The position numbers and the translations under genes were made by a program. 64,000 bases of DNA from an uncultured Bacteroidales bacterium (GTDB taxonomy: Bacteria; Bacteroidota; Bacteroidia; Bacteroidales; Muribaculaceae): assembly GCA_902768435.1 (NCBI GenBank), contig CACXLJ010000016.1, forward strand, positions 101,404-165,403, read 5' to 3'. Positions 1-10,001 of this stretch are shown here, one piece after another. Position 1 is the first letter of the stretch, and each line of letters begins with the position of its first letter. The notes below the pieces were generated by a model. It had not been told where the DNA came from, made no database searches, and was given only the letters and a program-made list of their open reading frames with translations.

Positions 1-1
1 C

Positions 2-2248
2 ATGGTTTCGGGCACACCCTCACGCTGGCTGACATGGCTCACCAGCGACGACTTTGCCCGGGCAATTGCCAATATCGCCATTGTGCGTGCTGGCGGCGAG
101 AAGTTCAGCGACCAGTTGCTCGAGCAGTTGCGTGGCATCACCAAGGCCCGCATCATGAACTGCTATGGTCCCACCGAGATTACTGTGGCCTCTAACAACA
201 AGGAACTCACTCACGCCACTATGGTCACCGTGGGCAAACCGCAACTCAACGTCAAGGAATTTATCGTCGATGCCGACGGCAACGAATTGCCCGTGGGCGT
301 GGTCGGCGAACTCTACATTGGTGGCCGTGGCGTGGCCCGTGGCTATAATAACCTCGACGAGATGACCCGCGAGCGGTTCATTGACTATCATGGCACCCGC
401 ATCTATAAATCGGGCGACTACGCCAAGTGGCTGCCCGACGGCGATGTGGTGATTCTGGGCCGTACCGACCACCAGATCAAGTTGCGCGGCTTGCGCATTG
501 AGCTGGGCGAAATTGAGAATGTGATGCTCAAGGTCGACGGCATGAAGAAGGTGGTGATCATGATTCGCAAACTCGGTGGCAAGGAGCACCTGTGCGCCTA
601 CTATACCGCCGACCGCGAGATTGCACCCGAGGATCTCAAGGCTGAGATTTCGAAGAGCCTCACGCAATACATGGTGCCCACCGCTTATCGCCAACTCGCC
701 GAGATGCCCATGACTCCCAACGGCAAGACCGATGTGAAAGCCCTGCCCGAGCCCGAGCTGGCCGTAACCTCGGCCTATGAGGAGCCCGCCAACGACACCG
801 AGCGCACCTTCTGCAACATCTTTGCCGATATTCTGCAAATGGATAGGGTAGGGGCCACCGACAACTTCTTTGAGTTGGGCGGAACATCGCTCGTGGTCAC
901 TCGTGTAATTATCGAGGCCGACAAGGCCGGCATGCATGTGGCCTATGGCGATGTGTTCACTAACCCCACACCGCGCAAGCTGGCCCGCCTCATCACAGGC
1001 GAGAGTGCCGACGCCGGTGCCGACGAGGTGGCGGCCTTTGACTACGCTCCCATCAACGAGGTGCTCAAGGGCAACACGCTCGATGCCTTCCGCCACGGCG
1101 AGCGCGGCTCGCTGGGCAATGTGCTGCTCACAGGTGCCACCGGCTATCTGGGCATCCACATCTTGCGCGAACTCATCGACAGCGATGCCACCAACATTTA
1201 TTGTCTCGTGCGCGGCAAAGATGCCGAAAAGGCCGAGAACCGGCTGCGCACCCTCCTGTTCTACTATTTTGCCGATGCCTTCAAGCCTCTCTTTGGCACG
1301 AGGCTCCACATTGTGGTGGGCGACGTGACGAGCGACTTTGAGAATGCACAATGCTCAATGCACAGCGCACAATCTTCGCCCTGCACCTTAGGCAATGCCA
1401 ATATTGACACGGTGTTCAACTGTGCTGCTATTGTGAAGCACTTTAGTGAGGGCACCGAGATTGAGGATGTGAACATAGGTGGCGCGCAACGTTGTGTGGA
1501 CTTCTGCCTGAGCAAGGGCGCCCGACTGGTGCACATTTCCACAGCCAGCACGCGCGGACTGTGGACCGGCGAACCCAAAGACGACGTCTACACCGAGCAA
1601 CGCCTCTACATGGGCCAGTTCTTGGGCAACAAGTACATCTACTCCAAGTTCATGGCCGAGCGGCTTATTCTCGACGCTGTGGCTCACAAGGGACTCAGAG
1701 CCAAAATCATGCGAGTGGGCAACCTGGCCGCGCGAAGCACCGACGGTGAATTCCAGGCCAACTTCCAGACCAACTCGTTCATGGGCCGCATCAAGGTGTA
1801 TAATATGCTGGGTGAGTGCCCCTACAGCATGCGCAACAAGCGAGTGGAGTTCTCGCCCATCAACGAGGTGGCCCATGCCATTGTGATGCTGGCCACCACG
1901 CCCGATGCTTGCTGCGTGTTCCACCCCTACAACATCCACACCCAGTTCCTGGGCGACGTGCTCATGGGCTTGCACACCGTGGGTGAGGGCATTAAGTTTG
2001 TGGAGCAAGAGGAGTTTGCCAGCGCTATGGAAGAGGCCAAGAACGACCCCTTCAAGGCTAACCAAATGGCCAGCTTGCTTGCTTATCAGGACATGGCGCA
2101 CGGCCAAAAGACCACCGATGTGAGCCGCGACAACGACTACACCACCCAGGTGCTCTATCGTCTGGGATTCGCCTGGTCGCCCACCTCGTGGGACTATGTG
2201 GAGCGCATGCTCACCGCCATTGGCGGCCTCGGCTTCTTCGACCTGTAA
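2..2248 (+). CDS. NRPS-like adenylation / carrier / thioester-reductase protein, 5' truncated
   Basis: The reading frame is open to the left window edge, so the gene starts upstream and residue numbers count from the first visible codon. Adenylation core motifs are clear: NCYGPTEI (A5), GELYIGGRGVARGY (A6), YKSGDYAKWLPDG (A7), the GRTDHQIKLRGLRIELGEIE stretch (A8) and PNGKTD with the A10 lysine. A carrier domain follows with FELGGTSL, whose Ser at about 296 would carry phosphopantetheine. The C-terminal part is a Rossmann thioester-reductase domain with LLTGATGYLG for NAD(P)H binding and YIYSK as the YxxxK catalytic pair (Y545/K549). Such proteins activate an amino or carboxylic acid and release it reductively as an aldehyde or alcohol. 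The substrate cannot be predicted because most of the A-domain pocket is missing. A repeat-like segment at 1342-1390 encodes an unusual insert in the reductase domain. Confidence 0.9.
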   Translation: MVSGTPSRWLTWLTSDDFARAIANIAIVRAGGEKFSDQLLEQLRGITKARIMNCYGPTEITVASNNKELTHATMVTVGKPQLNVKEFIVDADGNELPVGVVGELYIGGRGVARGYNNLDEMTRERFIDYHGTRIYKSGDYAKWLPDGDVVILGRTDHQIKLRGLRIELGEIENVMLKVDGMKKVVIMIRKLGGKEHLCAYYTADREIAPEDLKAEISKSLTQYMVPTAYRQLAEMPMTPNGKTDVKALPEPELAVTSAYEEPANDTERTFCNIFADILQMDRVGATDNFFELGGTSLVVTRVIIEADKAGMHVAYGDVFTNPTPRKLARLITGESADAGADEVAAFDYAPINEVLKGNTLDAFRHGERGSLGNVLLTGATGYLGIHILRELIDSDATNIYCLVRGKDAEKAENRLRTLLFYYFADAFKPLFGTRLHIVVGDVTSDFENAQCSMHSAQSSPCTLGNANIDTVFNCAAIVKHFSEGTEIEDVNIGGAQRCVDFCLSKGARLVHISTASTRGLWTGEPKDDVYTEQRLYMGQFLGNKYIYSKFMAERLILDAVAHKGLRAKIMRVGNLAARSTDGEFQANFQTNSFMGRIKVYNMLGECPYSMRNKRVEFSPINEVAHAIVMLATTPDACCVFHPYNIHTQFLGDVLMGLHTVGEGIKFVEQEEFASAMEEAKNDPFKANQMASLLAYQDMAHGQKTTDVSRDNDYTTQVLYRLGFAWSPTSWDYVERMLTAIGGLGFFDL
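1342..1390 (+). repeat. Short imperfect repeat inside the NRPS-like coding sequence
   Basis: The stretch consists of degenerate copies of AATGCACAATG (AATGCACAATG, CTCAATGCACAG, CGCACAATC), unlike the surrounding codon-regular GC-rich sequence. It stays in frame and encodes a Cys/Ser/Gln-rich insert between the first half of the reductase Rossmann domain and the IDTVFNCAA strand, where the family normally has a short loop. Confidence 0.55.
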
Positions 2249-2305
2249 AACTCAAGTGAAGTAATAAGTCGGTTGGTATCACTAACCAACTGTAGTTATT
2301 ATGCA

Positions 2306-2340
2306 ATGCCCCCATTAGTTAACGGAACCTGTGGGGGCAT
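2306..2340 (+). terminator. Probable terminator of the NRPS-like gene
   Basis: A perfect 9-bp stem ATGCCCCCA / TGGGGGCAT encloses a 17-nt loop, 58 nt after the stop codon. No clean T-run follows, so termination is inferred from position and stem strength only. Confidence 0.5.
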
Positions 2341-2555
2341 TCATGATTCTGAAAATCACTATTACAATCAACACATTTCGTTTGTGTCTTCGTTACGCAA
2401 TAATGCTTAAAAATGGATGTAAATAAGGAGTGATGTTCCTGATTTGCATTGTAAATCAGGAGCGTTGTTTCTGATTATCACAAGATAAATACCTAATTAT
2501 CAAATATAAAATCATTTTTTTTCTTACAAAAATTTTTCATGATAAATTTTTCAAG

Positions 2556-2563
2556 TATATTTG
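2556..2563 (+). promoter_or_regulatory. Promoter -7 element for the MATE gene
   Basis: TATATTTG matches the Bacteroidota -7 consensus TAnnTTTG and lies 110 nt before the MATE start. No good TTG is seen 20 bp upstream, so support is moderate. Confidence 0.45.
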
Positions 2564-2673
2564 CTATTTCCGATGAGCATTCCGATGTGAAGTGTTATGT
2601 GGTGTCTCAAGAGAGTTTCCTACGGCTTTTATGATATCGAGATGTGGAATAACAATGAAAATTTAAGTAACTT

Positions 2674-4011
2674 ATGGGCGAAAAAAGTATACAAAAACAG
2701 TTTTATGGGTACCTTTGGGCCTACATTCTGGTGGCGCTCTCGGGTTGCCTGGGCAACGTGGTCGACGGCATTATTGTGGGCAACCTCATCAGCGAGGACG
2801 GCGTGAGCGCCATCAACCTGTCGAAACCCATCAATCAGTTTATCTTCACCTTGCACCTGCTCATTAATGCCGGAGCGGGCATGCTGGTGGCTTATGCGCT
2901 GGGTAAGAATAACATAGCTGACGCGCGGCGTTTCTTTACGCGGGCTCTTTGCCTAAGTGCCGGGCTGGGTGTGCTGCTGGCCATTGTGGGTGGACTGCTC
3001 TTCCCCTCCCAAACGGCTCGCCTGCTGTGCAGCAACGAGCACATTTTGCCCCTCGCGCAAGACTACATGCAGGTGTTGCTCATAGGCAACCCCGCTTTTA
3101 TTCTCATGTGGGGCCTATCGACCATGGTGGGCGTTGACGGCAGTCCCAAGTTGGTGTCGGCGGCGGTAATCATTGATAATGCTGTGAACCTTTCTCTCGA
3201 CATTGTGTTCATCAAGTTCTTTGGTTGGGGCATTACCGGTTCCAGCGCCGCCACTGTTGTGGGACACTTGGTGGGCATTGCCATCTTGCTGAGCCACTGG
3301 TGCAAACCCGAGAACAGGCGACTTCGCCTCCAGTTTGGCGGCGGCTCGCTCTTGGCCTCGTGGAAGCGCATCATTTCGCAGGGGGCACCGCTGGCCCTTG
3401 CTTCAATTTGCCTCACGCTGCTCTTGCTCAGCGCCAACACCATTGTGCTCTCCACCACCGGTCGGGCCGGTATCTTTGTGTTTGCCCTGTGCATGAACTT
3501 GCTGCAAGTCTACAACCTCTTCCTGTCAGGCACATGCCAGACGTTGCAGTCGCTCGGAGCCATTCAAGTGGGTAAGGGCGATGGTTATGGGGTGAAAGCT
3601 GTGGTCAACAAGGGCCTGCGTTTCATTACCATAGCCATGGTTGTCACTTGCGCTCTGGTGTGGATTTGGCCGCAGGGCATTGCACGCCTCTTTGGTTGCG
3701 ACGATCCCGCCATGCTGGCCGAGAGCAACCATGCCTTGCGCGTGTTTGCCTTGAGTTTCATACCCTTCTGCTACATTTATGTGCTCATGATCATCTACAA
3801 GCTCTACAGCTATCATAAGATGGCGCTGTTCATCTCGCTGGCGTTGTCGCTCACTGTGATACCCGTGCTGTGGGCCATGTCGCAGTGGGCACCCAAAGCC
3901 ATCTGGTACAGTTATCTCGTTGCCTATGTGATCGAGGCCATAGTCATCTACATCCTGCACAAGTCGGCACATGTCCAATTCAAGATCAAGCCGTCGAATG
4001 ACGCGGCTTGA
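2674..4011 (+). CDS. MATE-family multidrug/metabolite exporter
   Basis: This 445-residue integral membrane protein has the length and roughly twelve hydrophobic segments usual for MATE (NorM/DinF-like) cation-coupled antiporters. The N-terminal segment with LGNVVDGIIVGNLI and INLSKPINQF, and the second-half repeat with IISQGAPLALASICLTLLLL, show the internal two-fold repeat of the family. It would export organic cations or metabolites across the inner membrane using a Na+ or H+ gradient. It has its own leader and is not tightly linked to the NRPS-like gene, although export of that gene's product is conceivable. The substrate cannot be inferred. Confidence 0.88.
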   Translation: MGEKSIQKQFYGYLWAYILVALSGCLGNVVDGIIVGNLISEDGVSAINLSKPINQFIFTLHLLINAGAGMLVAYALGKNNIADARRFFTRALCLSAGLGVLLAIVGGLLFPSQTARLLCSNEHILPLAQDYMQVLLIGNPAFILMWGLSTMVGVDGSPKLVSAAVIIDNAVNLSLDIVFIKFFGWGITGSSAATVVGHLVGIAILLSHWCKPENRRLRLQFGGGSLLASWKRIISQGAPLALASICLTLLLLSANTIVLSTTGRAGIFVFALCMNLLQVYNLFLSGTCQTLQSLGAIQVGKGDGYGVKAVVNKGLRFITIAMVVTCALVWIWPQGIARLFGCDDPAMLAESNHALRVFALSFIPFCYIYVLMIIYKLYSYHKMALFISLALSLTVIPVLWAMSQWAPKAIWYSYLVAYVIEAIVIYILHKSAHVQFKIKPSNDAA

Positions 4012-4044
4012 CCCCGATTCAGGCAAATTATTTCAGAAATAGAG

Positions 4045-5397
4045 TTAGAGAAGAATGGCTGCTGCCAGCGCTATGAGGGCGATGGCGGTAAAGCCCATGA
4101 TGAGCGTCATGAGTGTCATGGAGCGATAGCCGTCGCGCGCCTTGATGCCGCCAAAGCCTGTCACTACCCAGAAGTAGCTGTCGTTGGCGTGCGAAACCGT
4201 CATGGCACCGGCGCCAATCGCCATCACCACAAGGGCGGCGGCAAGCGGGCTTGTGAAGCCCAGTGCGCTCATCATCGAGCCCGAGTCGCTGAACATGCCC
4301 ATCATGCTTGCTGTGGTGGTGATGGCCACCGTCGACGAGCCTTGCGCCGACTTCAAGATGGCCGCTATGATAAAGGGAAAGAGCACGCCCAGGGTCTTGA
4401 GCGAGTCGCCGAAATCCTTGATGATATCGATAAAACCACTTTCCGCAATCACATTGCCCAGCACGCTGCCGGCGGCGGTGATGAAGATGATGGGCCCTGC
4501 TGTCATCAGGGCCTTCTGGGTGATGTCGTAGAATTTGCCGGTCATCTTCTGCTTCATCAGCAGAGGAATGCAACATAGCAGTGCTATCATCAGGGCGATG
4601 GTGGGTTTGCCCAGGAAGGTGAAGGCATCTGATAGGGTAGGCGGCAGGCTCACGAGCGACGCCACGCTGCCCAGTGCCATGAGCACAATGGGAACCACAA
4701 TGGGCAGGAACGACATGGCAGCACTGCAGCGGGTTTCTTTCTCAGTATCGGTGATTTCGCTTAGGGGCTCGGTGGTGGTGATGCGCTTGCCCACCCACCC
4801 AGCAAAAAAGTAGGCGGGAACGAGCGACAGCAGCGAGATGACTGCACCCAACCCGATGATTAGCAACAGGTTGTTTTCTAACCCCATCATGCCTGCCGCA
4901 GCTATGGGTCCCGGAGTGGGAGGGATGAACACATGCGATGCAAACAGACCGGCAGCCAGTGCCAGCATGAGGGCTGCAGGAGATGCGCCCGATCGCTTGG
5001 CGAGCGATTTGCCTACGGGGCTAACGAGCACAAAGCCACTGTCGCAAAACACGGGTATCGATACAATCCATCCGATGAGCATCATGGCAAGTTGCGGATG
5101 CCGCTTGCCCACCACGCGCTCCACGGCACGCGCCAGTGCCACGGCACCGCCGGTGCGCTCCAGAATGCTGCCAATGAGCGTGCCGAAGATGATCACAAGA
5201 CCAATGCCTGTGAAAATCGACGAGAAGCCTTTGCCCAGCACATCAGGAATCTTCACCAGGGGAATGCCCAGCAAGATTGCCAGCAGCAGGGCGGTGCCCA
5301 ATATCGACAAGAAGGGGTGAATCTTGAACCGCGCTATCGCCACAATCATCAGGGCAATAGCCGCGCCAAAAAGTAGTAGTGTGCCAATCGCTGTCAT
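4045..5397 (-). CDS. GntP-family gluconate/organic acid:H+ symporter
   Basis: A 450-residue, very hydrophobic permease with family-typical stretches: IHPFLSILGTALLLAILLGIP near the N terminus, IPVFCDSGFVLVSPVGKSLAK, HVFIPPTPGPIAAAGMMG, and SAQGSSTVAITTTASMMGM in the C-terminal half. GntP-family members import gluconate or related hydroxy acids with protons, so gluconate is only the default guess. It is convergent with the MATE gene (33 bp apart) and divergent from the lysine/butyrate operon; the 199-bp gap between the two starts holds a -7 element for each side. Confidence 0.88.
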   Translation of the reverse strand: MTAIGTLLLFGAAIALMIVAIARFKIHPFLSILGTALLLAILLGIPLVKIPDVLGKGFSSIFTGIGLVIIFGTLIGSILERTGGAVALARAVERVVGKRHPQLAMMLIGWIVSIPVFCDSGFVLVSPVGKSLAKRSGASPAALMLALAAGLFASHVFIPPTPGPIAAAGMMGLENNLLLIIGLGAVISLLSLVPAYFFAGWVGKRITTTEPLSEITDTEKETRCSAAMSFLPIVVPIVLMALGSVASLVSLPPTLSDAFTFLGKPTIALMIALLCCIPLLMKQKMTGKFYDITQKALMTAGPIIFITAAGSVLGNVIAESGFIDIIKDFGDSLKTLGVLFPFIIAAILKSAQGSSTVAITTTASMMGMFSDSGSMMSALGFTSPLAAALVVMAIGAGAMTVSHANDSYFWVVTGFGGIKARDGYRSMTLMTLIMGFTAIALIALAAAILL

Positions 5398-5463
5398 AGT
5401 TTTTATGATTGTATGGGGTTAGATGGCTGTTGAAGTCTGTAGCACGGTTGTCGTCGTGCACTG

Positions 5464-5471
5464 CAAAGATA
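5464..5471 (-). promoter_or_regulatory. Promoter -7 element for the GntP permease
   Basis: Read on the minus strand the site is TATCTTTG, a perfect TAnnTTTG, 66 nt upstream of the permease start. No clear -33 TTG is seen. Confidence 0.5.
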
Positions 5472-5544
5472 CAAAAAAGCATTGAATTATTATCTACTAA
5501 TAAAAAAAGGGTCGGGAAAGGGTGGTTTTCTCATTATTTTTCAT

Positions 5545-5552
5545 TATCTTTG
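5545..5552 (+). promoter_or_regulatory. Promoter -7 element of the lysine/butyrate operon
   Basis: TATCTTTG matches TAnnTTTG and sits 44 nt before atoD. The -33 position reads TGG rather than TTG. No riboswitch (including cobalamin) is recognisable in the short leader. Confidence 0.6.
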
Positions 5553-5596
5553 CAGATTAAAGAAATTAACTAATATATTCCAAAACATAAACACTT

Positions 5597-6247
5597 ATGA
5601 ATAAACTCATAACTTTGGAACAGGCCGTCGAGAAAGTACATGATGGCATGACAATCATGTTCGGCGGATTCCTGGGTGTGGGCAGTGCCACACAAATTAT
5701 CGACGCTATCGTAGAGAAGGGCGTCAAGGACTTAACCATCATTGCCAACGACACCGCCTACGACGAGGTGGCTCACGGCAAGTTAGTGACTAACCACCAG
5801 GTGAAGAAAGCCATTGTTTCGCACACCGGTACCAACAAGCAGACCGCCTTGCAGAAGAACGAGGGTACGCTCATCGTTGAGTATGTGCCTCAGGGAACTC
5901 TTGCCGAGCGCATCCGTGCGGCAGGTGCAGGTCTGGGCGGCGTGCTCACCCCCACCGGCATGGGCACCCCCATTGAAGAAGGCAAACAGAAGGTGAACGT
6001 TGACGGCAAGGATTTCTTGCTCGAGAAACCGCTCAAGGCCGACATCGCCTTCCTGCGTGCCAACATCGTTGACGAATTTGGCAACATGGTGTTCCTGGGA
6101 ACCACCAACAACTTCAATCCGCTCATGGCTACCGCTGCCGACTATGTGGTGGTAGAGGCCGAGAAACTGGTGAAAGTGGGCGAAATCAAACCCGAGTGCG
6201 TGCATGCCTCTGGCATCTACGTTGATGGCATCTATGTTGAAAAATAA
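5597..6247 (+). CDS. atoD: Acetoacetate CoA-transferase subunit A (AtoD-like)
   Basis: 216 residues, the normal size of the alpha subunit of 3-oxoacid CoA-transferases. FGGFLGVGSATQIIDAIVEKG near the N terminus is the CoA-binding glycine-rich region, and TPTGMGTPIEEGKQ, ANIVDEFGNMVF and the MATAADYVVVEAEKLV segment are typical of SctA/AtoD proteins. With AtoA it would move CoA from butyryl-CoA to acetoacetate, releasing butyrate and giving acetoacetyl-CoA, which ties the cleavage product of Kce to the butyrate branch. Its partner atoA lies about 8.5 kb downstream in the same operon instead of adjacent. It is the first gene of the operon. Confidence 0.9.
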   Translation: MNKLITLEQAVEKVHDGMTIMFGGFLGVGSATQIIDAIVEKGVKDLTIIANDTAYDEVAHGKLVTNHQVKKAIVSHTGTNKQTALQKNEGTLIVEYVPQGTLAERIRAAGAGLGGVLTPTGMGTPIEEGKQKVNVDGKDFLLEKPLKADIAFLRANIVDEFGNMVFLGTTNNFNPLMATAADYVVVEAEKLVKVGEIKPECVHASGIYVDGIYVEK

Positions 6248-6259
6248 TTTTAATTGACC

Positions 6260-6646
6260 ATGGAATACAGAACAAAAATCAGACTGCGCATGAGCGCAAA
6301 AGACGCCCACTATGGCGGCAATCTCGTGGATGGTGCTCACATGGTTCACCTGTTTGGTGATGTGGCTACCGAACTTCTCATTATGCGTGACGGCGACGAA
6401 GGCCTCTTCCGCGCCTACGACAGCGTCGACTTCCTGGCACCCGTGTATGCGGGCGACTATATCGAAGCCGAGGGCTGGATCGATAAGGAAGGCAACACCT
6501 CGCGCCACATGCAGTTCGAGGCCCGCAAGGTGGCTGTTTCTCGCCCCGACATCTCTCCGTCGGCTGCCGACATCCTCGATGAGCCCATCGTGGTGTGCCG
6601 CGCTTCCGGCACTTGTGTAACCCCCAAAGATTGCCAAAGAAAATAA
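6260..6646 (+). CDS. kal: 3-aminobutyryl-CoA ammonia-lyase
   Basis: A 128-residue hotdog-fold protein that would release ammonia from L-3-aminobutyryl-CoA to give crotonyl-CoA (EC 4.3.1.14), the last lysine-specific step. The N-terminal segment with [22 protein letters not shown] and the [18 protein letters not shown] strand match the Kal/thioesterase-like fold. The assignment rests strongly on its place between atoD and kce. I use the ATG at 6260; an in-frame TTG six bases earlier would add two residues and is less likely. The gene starts 12 bases after the atoD stop and ends 6 bases before kce. Confidence 0.9.
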   Translation: MEYRTKIRLRMSAKDAHYGGNLVDGAHMVHLFGDVATELLIMRDGDEGLFRAYDSVDFLAPVYAGDYIEAEGWIDKEGNTSRHMQFEARKVAVSRPDISPSAADILDEPIVVCRASGTCVTPKDCQRK

Positions 6647-6652
6647 TTCACT

Positions 6653-7486
6653 ATGGACAAACTCATTATCACTGCCGCCATTTGCGGCGCCGAAGTAACC
6701 AAGGAACAGAACCCTAACGTACCCTATACCGTCGAAGAGATTGTGCGCGAAGCCAAGTCGGCAGTTGATGCCGGTGCCGCCATCGTGCACCTGCACGTGC
6801 GCTGGGACGACGGCACTCCCACTCAGGACCGTGCCCGTTTCCAGGAGTGTGAAGAGGCCATCCTCAAGGTGTGCCCCGATGTGATTCTCATCCCCTCGAC
6901 CGGCGGTGCCGTGGGCATGACGCCCGACGAACGCCTGCAGTCGACCGACACCACTCCGCAACCCGAAATGGCAACACTCGATTGCGGAACCTGCAACTTT
7001 GGCGATGAGATCTTCGACAACACCATGCCCACCATGCGTGCCTTTGGCAAGCGCATGATGGAGCGCGGCATCAAGCCCGAATACGAGTGCTTCGAGATGG
7101 GTCACCTCGACACCATCTTGAACATGGCTCGCAAGGGCGAGGCTCCCGGTGCTCCCATGCAGTTCAACTTTGTGCTGGGCGTGCCTGGCTGCACTCCTGC
7201 CACTGTGGCCAACCTGTGCTGGCTCGTGAACGGCATTCCCGCCGGCTCGACCTGGACGGTGACTGGTGTGGGCCGTCATGCTTTCCCCATGGCAGCCGCT
7301 GCCATCGCTATGGGCGGTAACGTGCGTGTGGGCTTTGAAGATAACCTTTACCTCTCGAAGGGTGTGCTCGCCAAGTCGAATGGCGAACTCGTTGAGAAGG
7401 TGGTGCGCATTGCCAAGGAACTGGGCCGACCCATCGCCACCAGCGACGAAGCCCGCGAAATCCTGGGCCTGAAACCTCGTAAATAA
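6653..7486 (+). CDS. kce: 3-keto-5-aminohexanoate cleavage enzyme
   Basis: 277 residues of the BKACE family. Kce condenses 3-keto-5-aminohexanoate with acetyl-CoA and yields acetoacetate plus L-3-aminobutyryl-CoA (EC 2.3.1.247). Zn-binding residues known for the family are visible: HLHVR gives His46 and His48, and GFEDN gives Glu229; Glu14 in CGAEVTK is also conserved. Its two products feed the two neighbours: acetoacetate goes to AtoDA and 3-aminobutyryl-CoA to Kal. Other BKACE members use different beta-keto acids, but the surrounding kal, kdd and kam genes make the lysine substrate very likely. Confidence 0.95.
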   Translation: MDKLIITAAICGAEVTKEQNPNVPYTVEEIVREAKSAVDAGAAIVHLHVRWDDGTPTQDRARFQECEEAILKVCPDVILIPSTGGAVGMTPDERLQSTDTTPQPEMATLDCGTCNFGDEIFDNTMPTMRAFGKRMMERGIKPEYECFEMGHLDTILNMARKGEAPGAPMQFNFVLGVPGCTPATVANLCWLVNGIPAGSTWTVTGVGRHAFPMAAAAIAMGGNVRVGFEDNLYLSKGVLAKSNGELVEKVVRIAKELGRPIATSDEAREILGLKPRK

Positions 7487-7520
7487 CTTATTTAATAACT
7501 TAAAAAACTATAGAACAACT

Positions 7521-8594
7521 ATGCAAAAACATGGTAACCGTTTCGGTACTCACCGAGTAATTGAGCCCGTGGGCGTGCTGCCGCAGCCTGCTAACAAGCT
7601 CGACAACAACATGGACGAAATCTATGACAACGAGATCTTGATCGACGTGCAGACCCTCAACATCGACTCTGCTTCGTTTACCGATATCCACAACTATGCC
7701 AAGAGCCAGGCCAAGAATCCTGACGACGAGGCCGAGGTGATGGAAGAAATCAAGAAGGAGATGTTCCTGAATGTGGAACTCCAGGGCAAGCACCGCAACC
7801 GCCGCACCGGTTCGGGCGGTATGCTGCTGGGCACCGTTGAGAAGATTGGCGACGCTCTGAAGGGCAAGATCGACCTCAAGGAAGGCGATCGCATCGCTAC
7901 ACTCGTTTCGCTGTCGCTCACCCCGCTGCGCATCGACGAAATCCTGAACATCAAGGCCGATGTTGACCAAGTCGACATCAAGGGCAAGGCTATCCTCTTT
8001 GAGAGCGGTATCTATGCCAAGATTCCCGATGACATGCCCGAGAAACTCGCTTTGAGCGCACTCGATGTGGCTGGTGCTCCCGCTCAAACCGCTAAGCTGT
8101 GCCAGTATGGCCAGAATGTGGTGGTGCTCGGCGCTGGTGGCAAGAGCGGCATGCTGTGCTGCTACGAGGCCAAGAAGCGCGTGGGTGTAACTGGTAAGGT
8201 GATTGGTCTTGCCAACAGCCCCAAATCGACCAAGCGCATCAAGGACCTGGGCTTCTGCGACGTGGTAGAGAGCGTGGCAGGCATGACTCCCGTGCAGGTT
8301 TATGAACTGGTGAACAAACTGACCGACGGCAAGATGGCCGATGTGACCATCAACTGCGTGAATGTGCCCGACTGCGAAATGACTGCAGTGCTCTGCACAC
8401 GCGACGACGGTGTTGTTTACTTCTTCTCGATGGCTACCAGCTTCACCAAGGCTGCTCTGGGTGCCGAGGGTATTGGTGCCGACACCAACATGATCATTGG
8501 CAACGGCTACACCAAGGGACATGCCGAGTTCACACTGCAAGAACTCCGTGAATGCCCTGAGTTGCGCAAGATCTTTGAAGAATTATACGCTTAA
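7521..8594 (+). CDS. kdd: L-erythro-3,5-diaminohexanoate dehydrogenase
   Basis: 357 residues. Kdd oxidatively deaminates 3,5-diaminohexanoate to 3-keto-5-aminohexanoate with NAD(P)+ (EC 1.4.1.11), releasing the first ammonia. The C-terminal half carries a Rossmann domain with VVVLGAGGKSGMLCCYEAKKR as the dinucleotide-binding loop, followed by KVIGLANSPKS and a CDVVESVAG segment. The N-terminal part (GNRFGTHRVIEPVGVLPQPA) is typical of this family and unlike ordinary zinc alcohol dehydrogenases. It lies between kce and kamA, as in other lysine fermentation clusters. A stem-loop follows in the gap to kamA. Confidence 0.93.
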   Translation: MQKHGNRFGTHRVIEPVGVLPQPANKLDNNMDEIYDNEILIDVQTLNIDSASFTDIHNYAKSQAKNPDDEAEVMEEIKKEMFLNVELQGKHRNRRTGSGGMLLGTVEKIGDALKGKIDLKEGDRIATLVSLSLTPLRIDEILNIKADVDQVDIKGKAILFESGIYAKIPDDMPEKLALSALDVAGAPAQTAKLCQYGQNVVVLGAGGKSGMLCCYEAKKRVGVTGKVIGLANSPKSTKRIKDLGFCDVVESVAGMTPVQVYELVNKLTDGKMADVTINCVNVPDCEMTAVLCTRDDGVVYFFSMATSFTKAALGAEGIGADTNMIIGNGYTKGHAEFTLQELRECPELRKIFEELYA

Positions 8595-8611
8595 TAATCA
8601 TCAGGTCGCTG

Positions 8612-8637
8612 GCGATGCTCCCTGGCGGGGGCATCGC
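8612..8637 (+). other. Intercistronic stem-loop between kdd and kamA
   Basis: GCGATGC (8612-8618) pairs with GCATCGC (8631-8637), and the inner bases extend the stem to about 10 bp with a G-U pair. The next bases (TCGCGGC) are not a T-run, so this looks more like a processing or stability element than a terminator. Confidence 0.55.
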
Positions 8638-8666
8638 TCGCGGCTTTAACCTTAAACATTTAGTCA

Positions 8667-9953
<1,287 letters not shown>

Positions 9954-9966
9954 CCATAGCAATGGA

Positions 9967-9996
9967 GGTGAGGGTGTCGTTGTTGGCACCTTCACC
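9967..9996 (+). other. Intercistronic stem-loop between kamA and kamB
   Basis: GGTGAGGGTG (9967-9976) pairs with CACCTTCACC (9987-9996), giving 10 bp with one G-U pair and a 10-nt loop. A pyrimidine-rich stretch follows. It ends 5 bases before the earliest usable kamB start, so it could act as a partial terminator or limit kamB translation. Confidence 0.6.
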
Positions 9997-10001
9997 CGCC
10001 T

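Larger units (their letters stand above)
2249..2673. other. 425-bp non-coding region with two inverted repeats
   Basis: No convincing gene is seen. It holds a 9-bp stem (ATGCCCCCA / TGGGGGCAT, 2306-2340) after the NRPS-like gene, a palindrome CCTGATTT-N7-AAATCAGG (2438-2460), an AT-rich tract, and a promoter-like element at 2556-2563 before the MATE gene. Confidence 0.6.

Noticed and set aside
20..1351. A 443-codon minus-strand frame over the NRPS-like gene
   Set aside because: Adenylation, carrier and reductase motifs are clear on the plus strand; the minus frame shows no domain.
5398..5596. Possible cobalamin riboswitch before the B12-dependent lysine operon
   Set aside because: The 199-bp gap is shared with the GntP promoter and none of the conserved B12-box blocks are seen.
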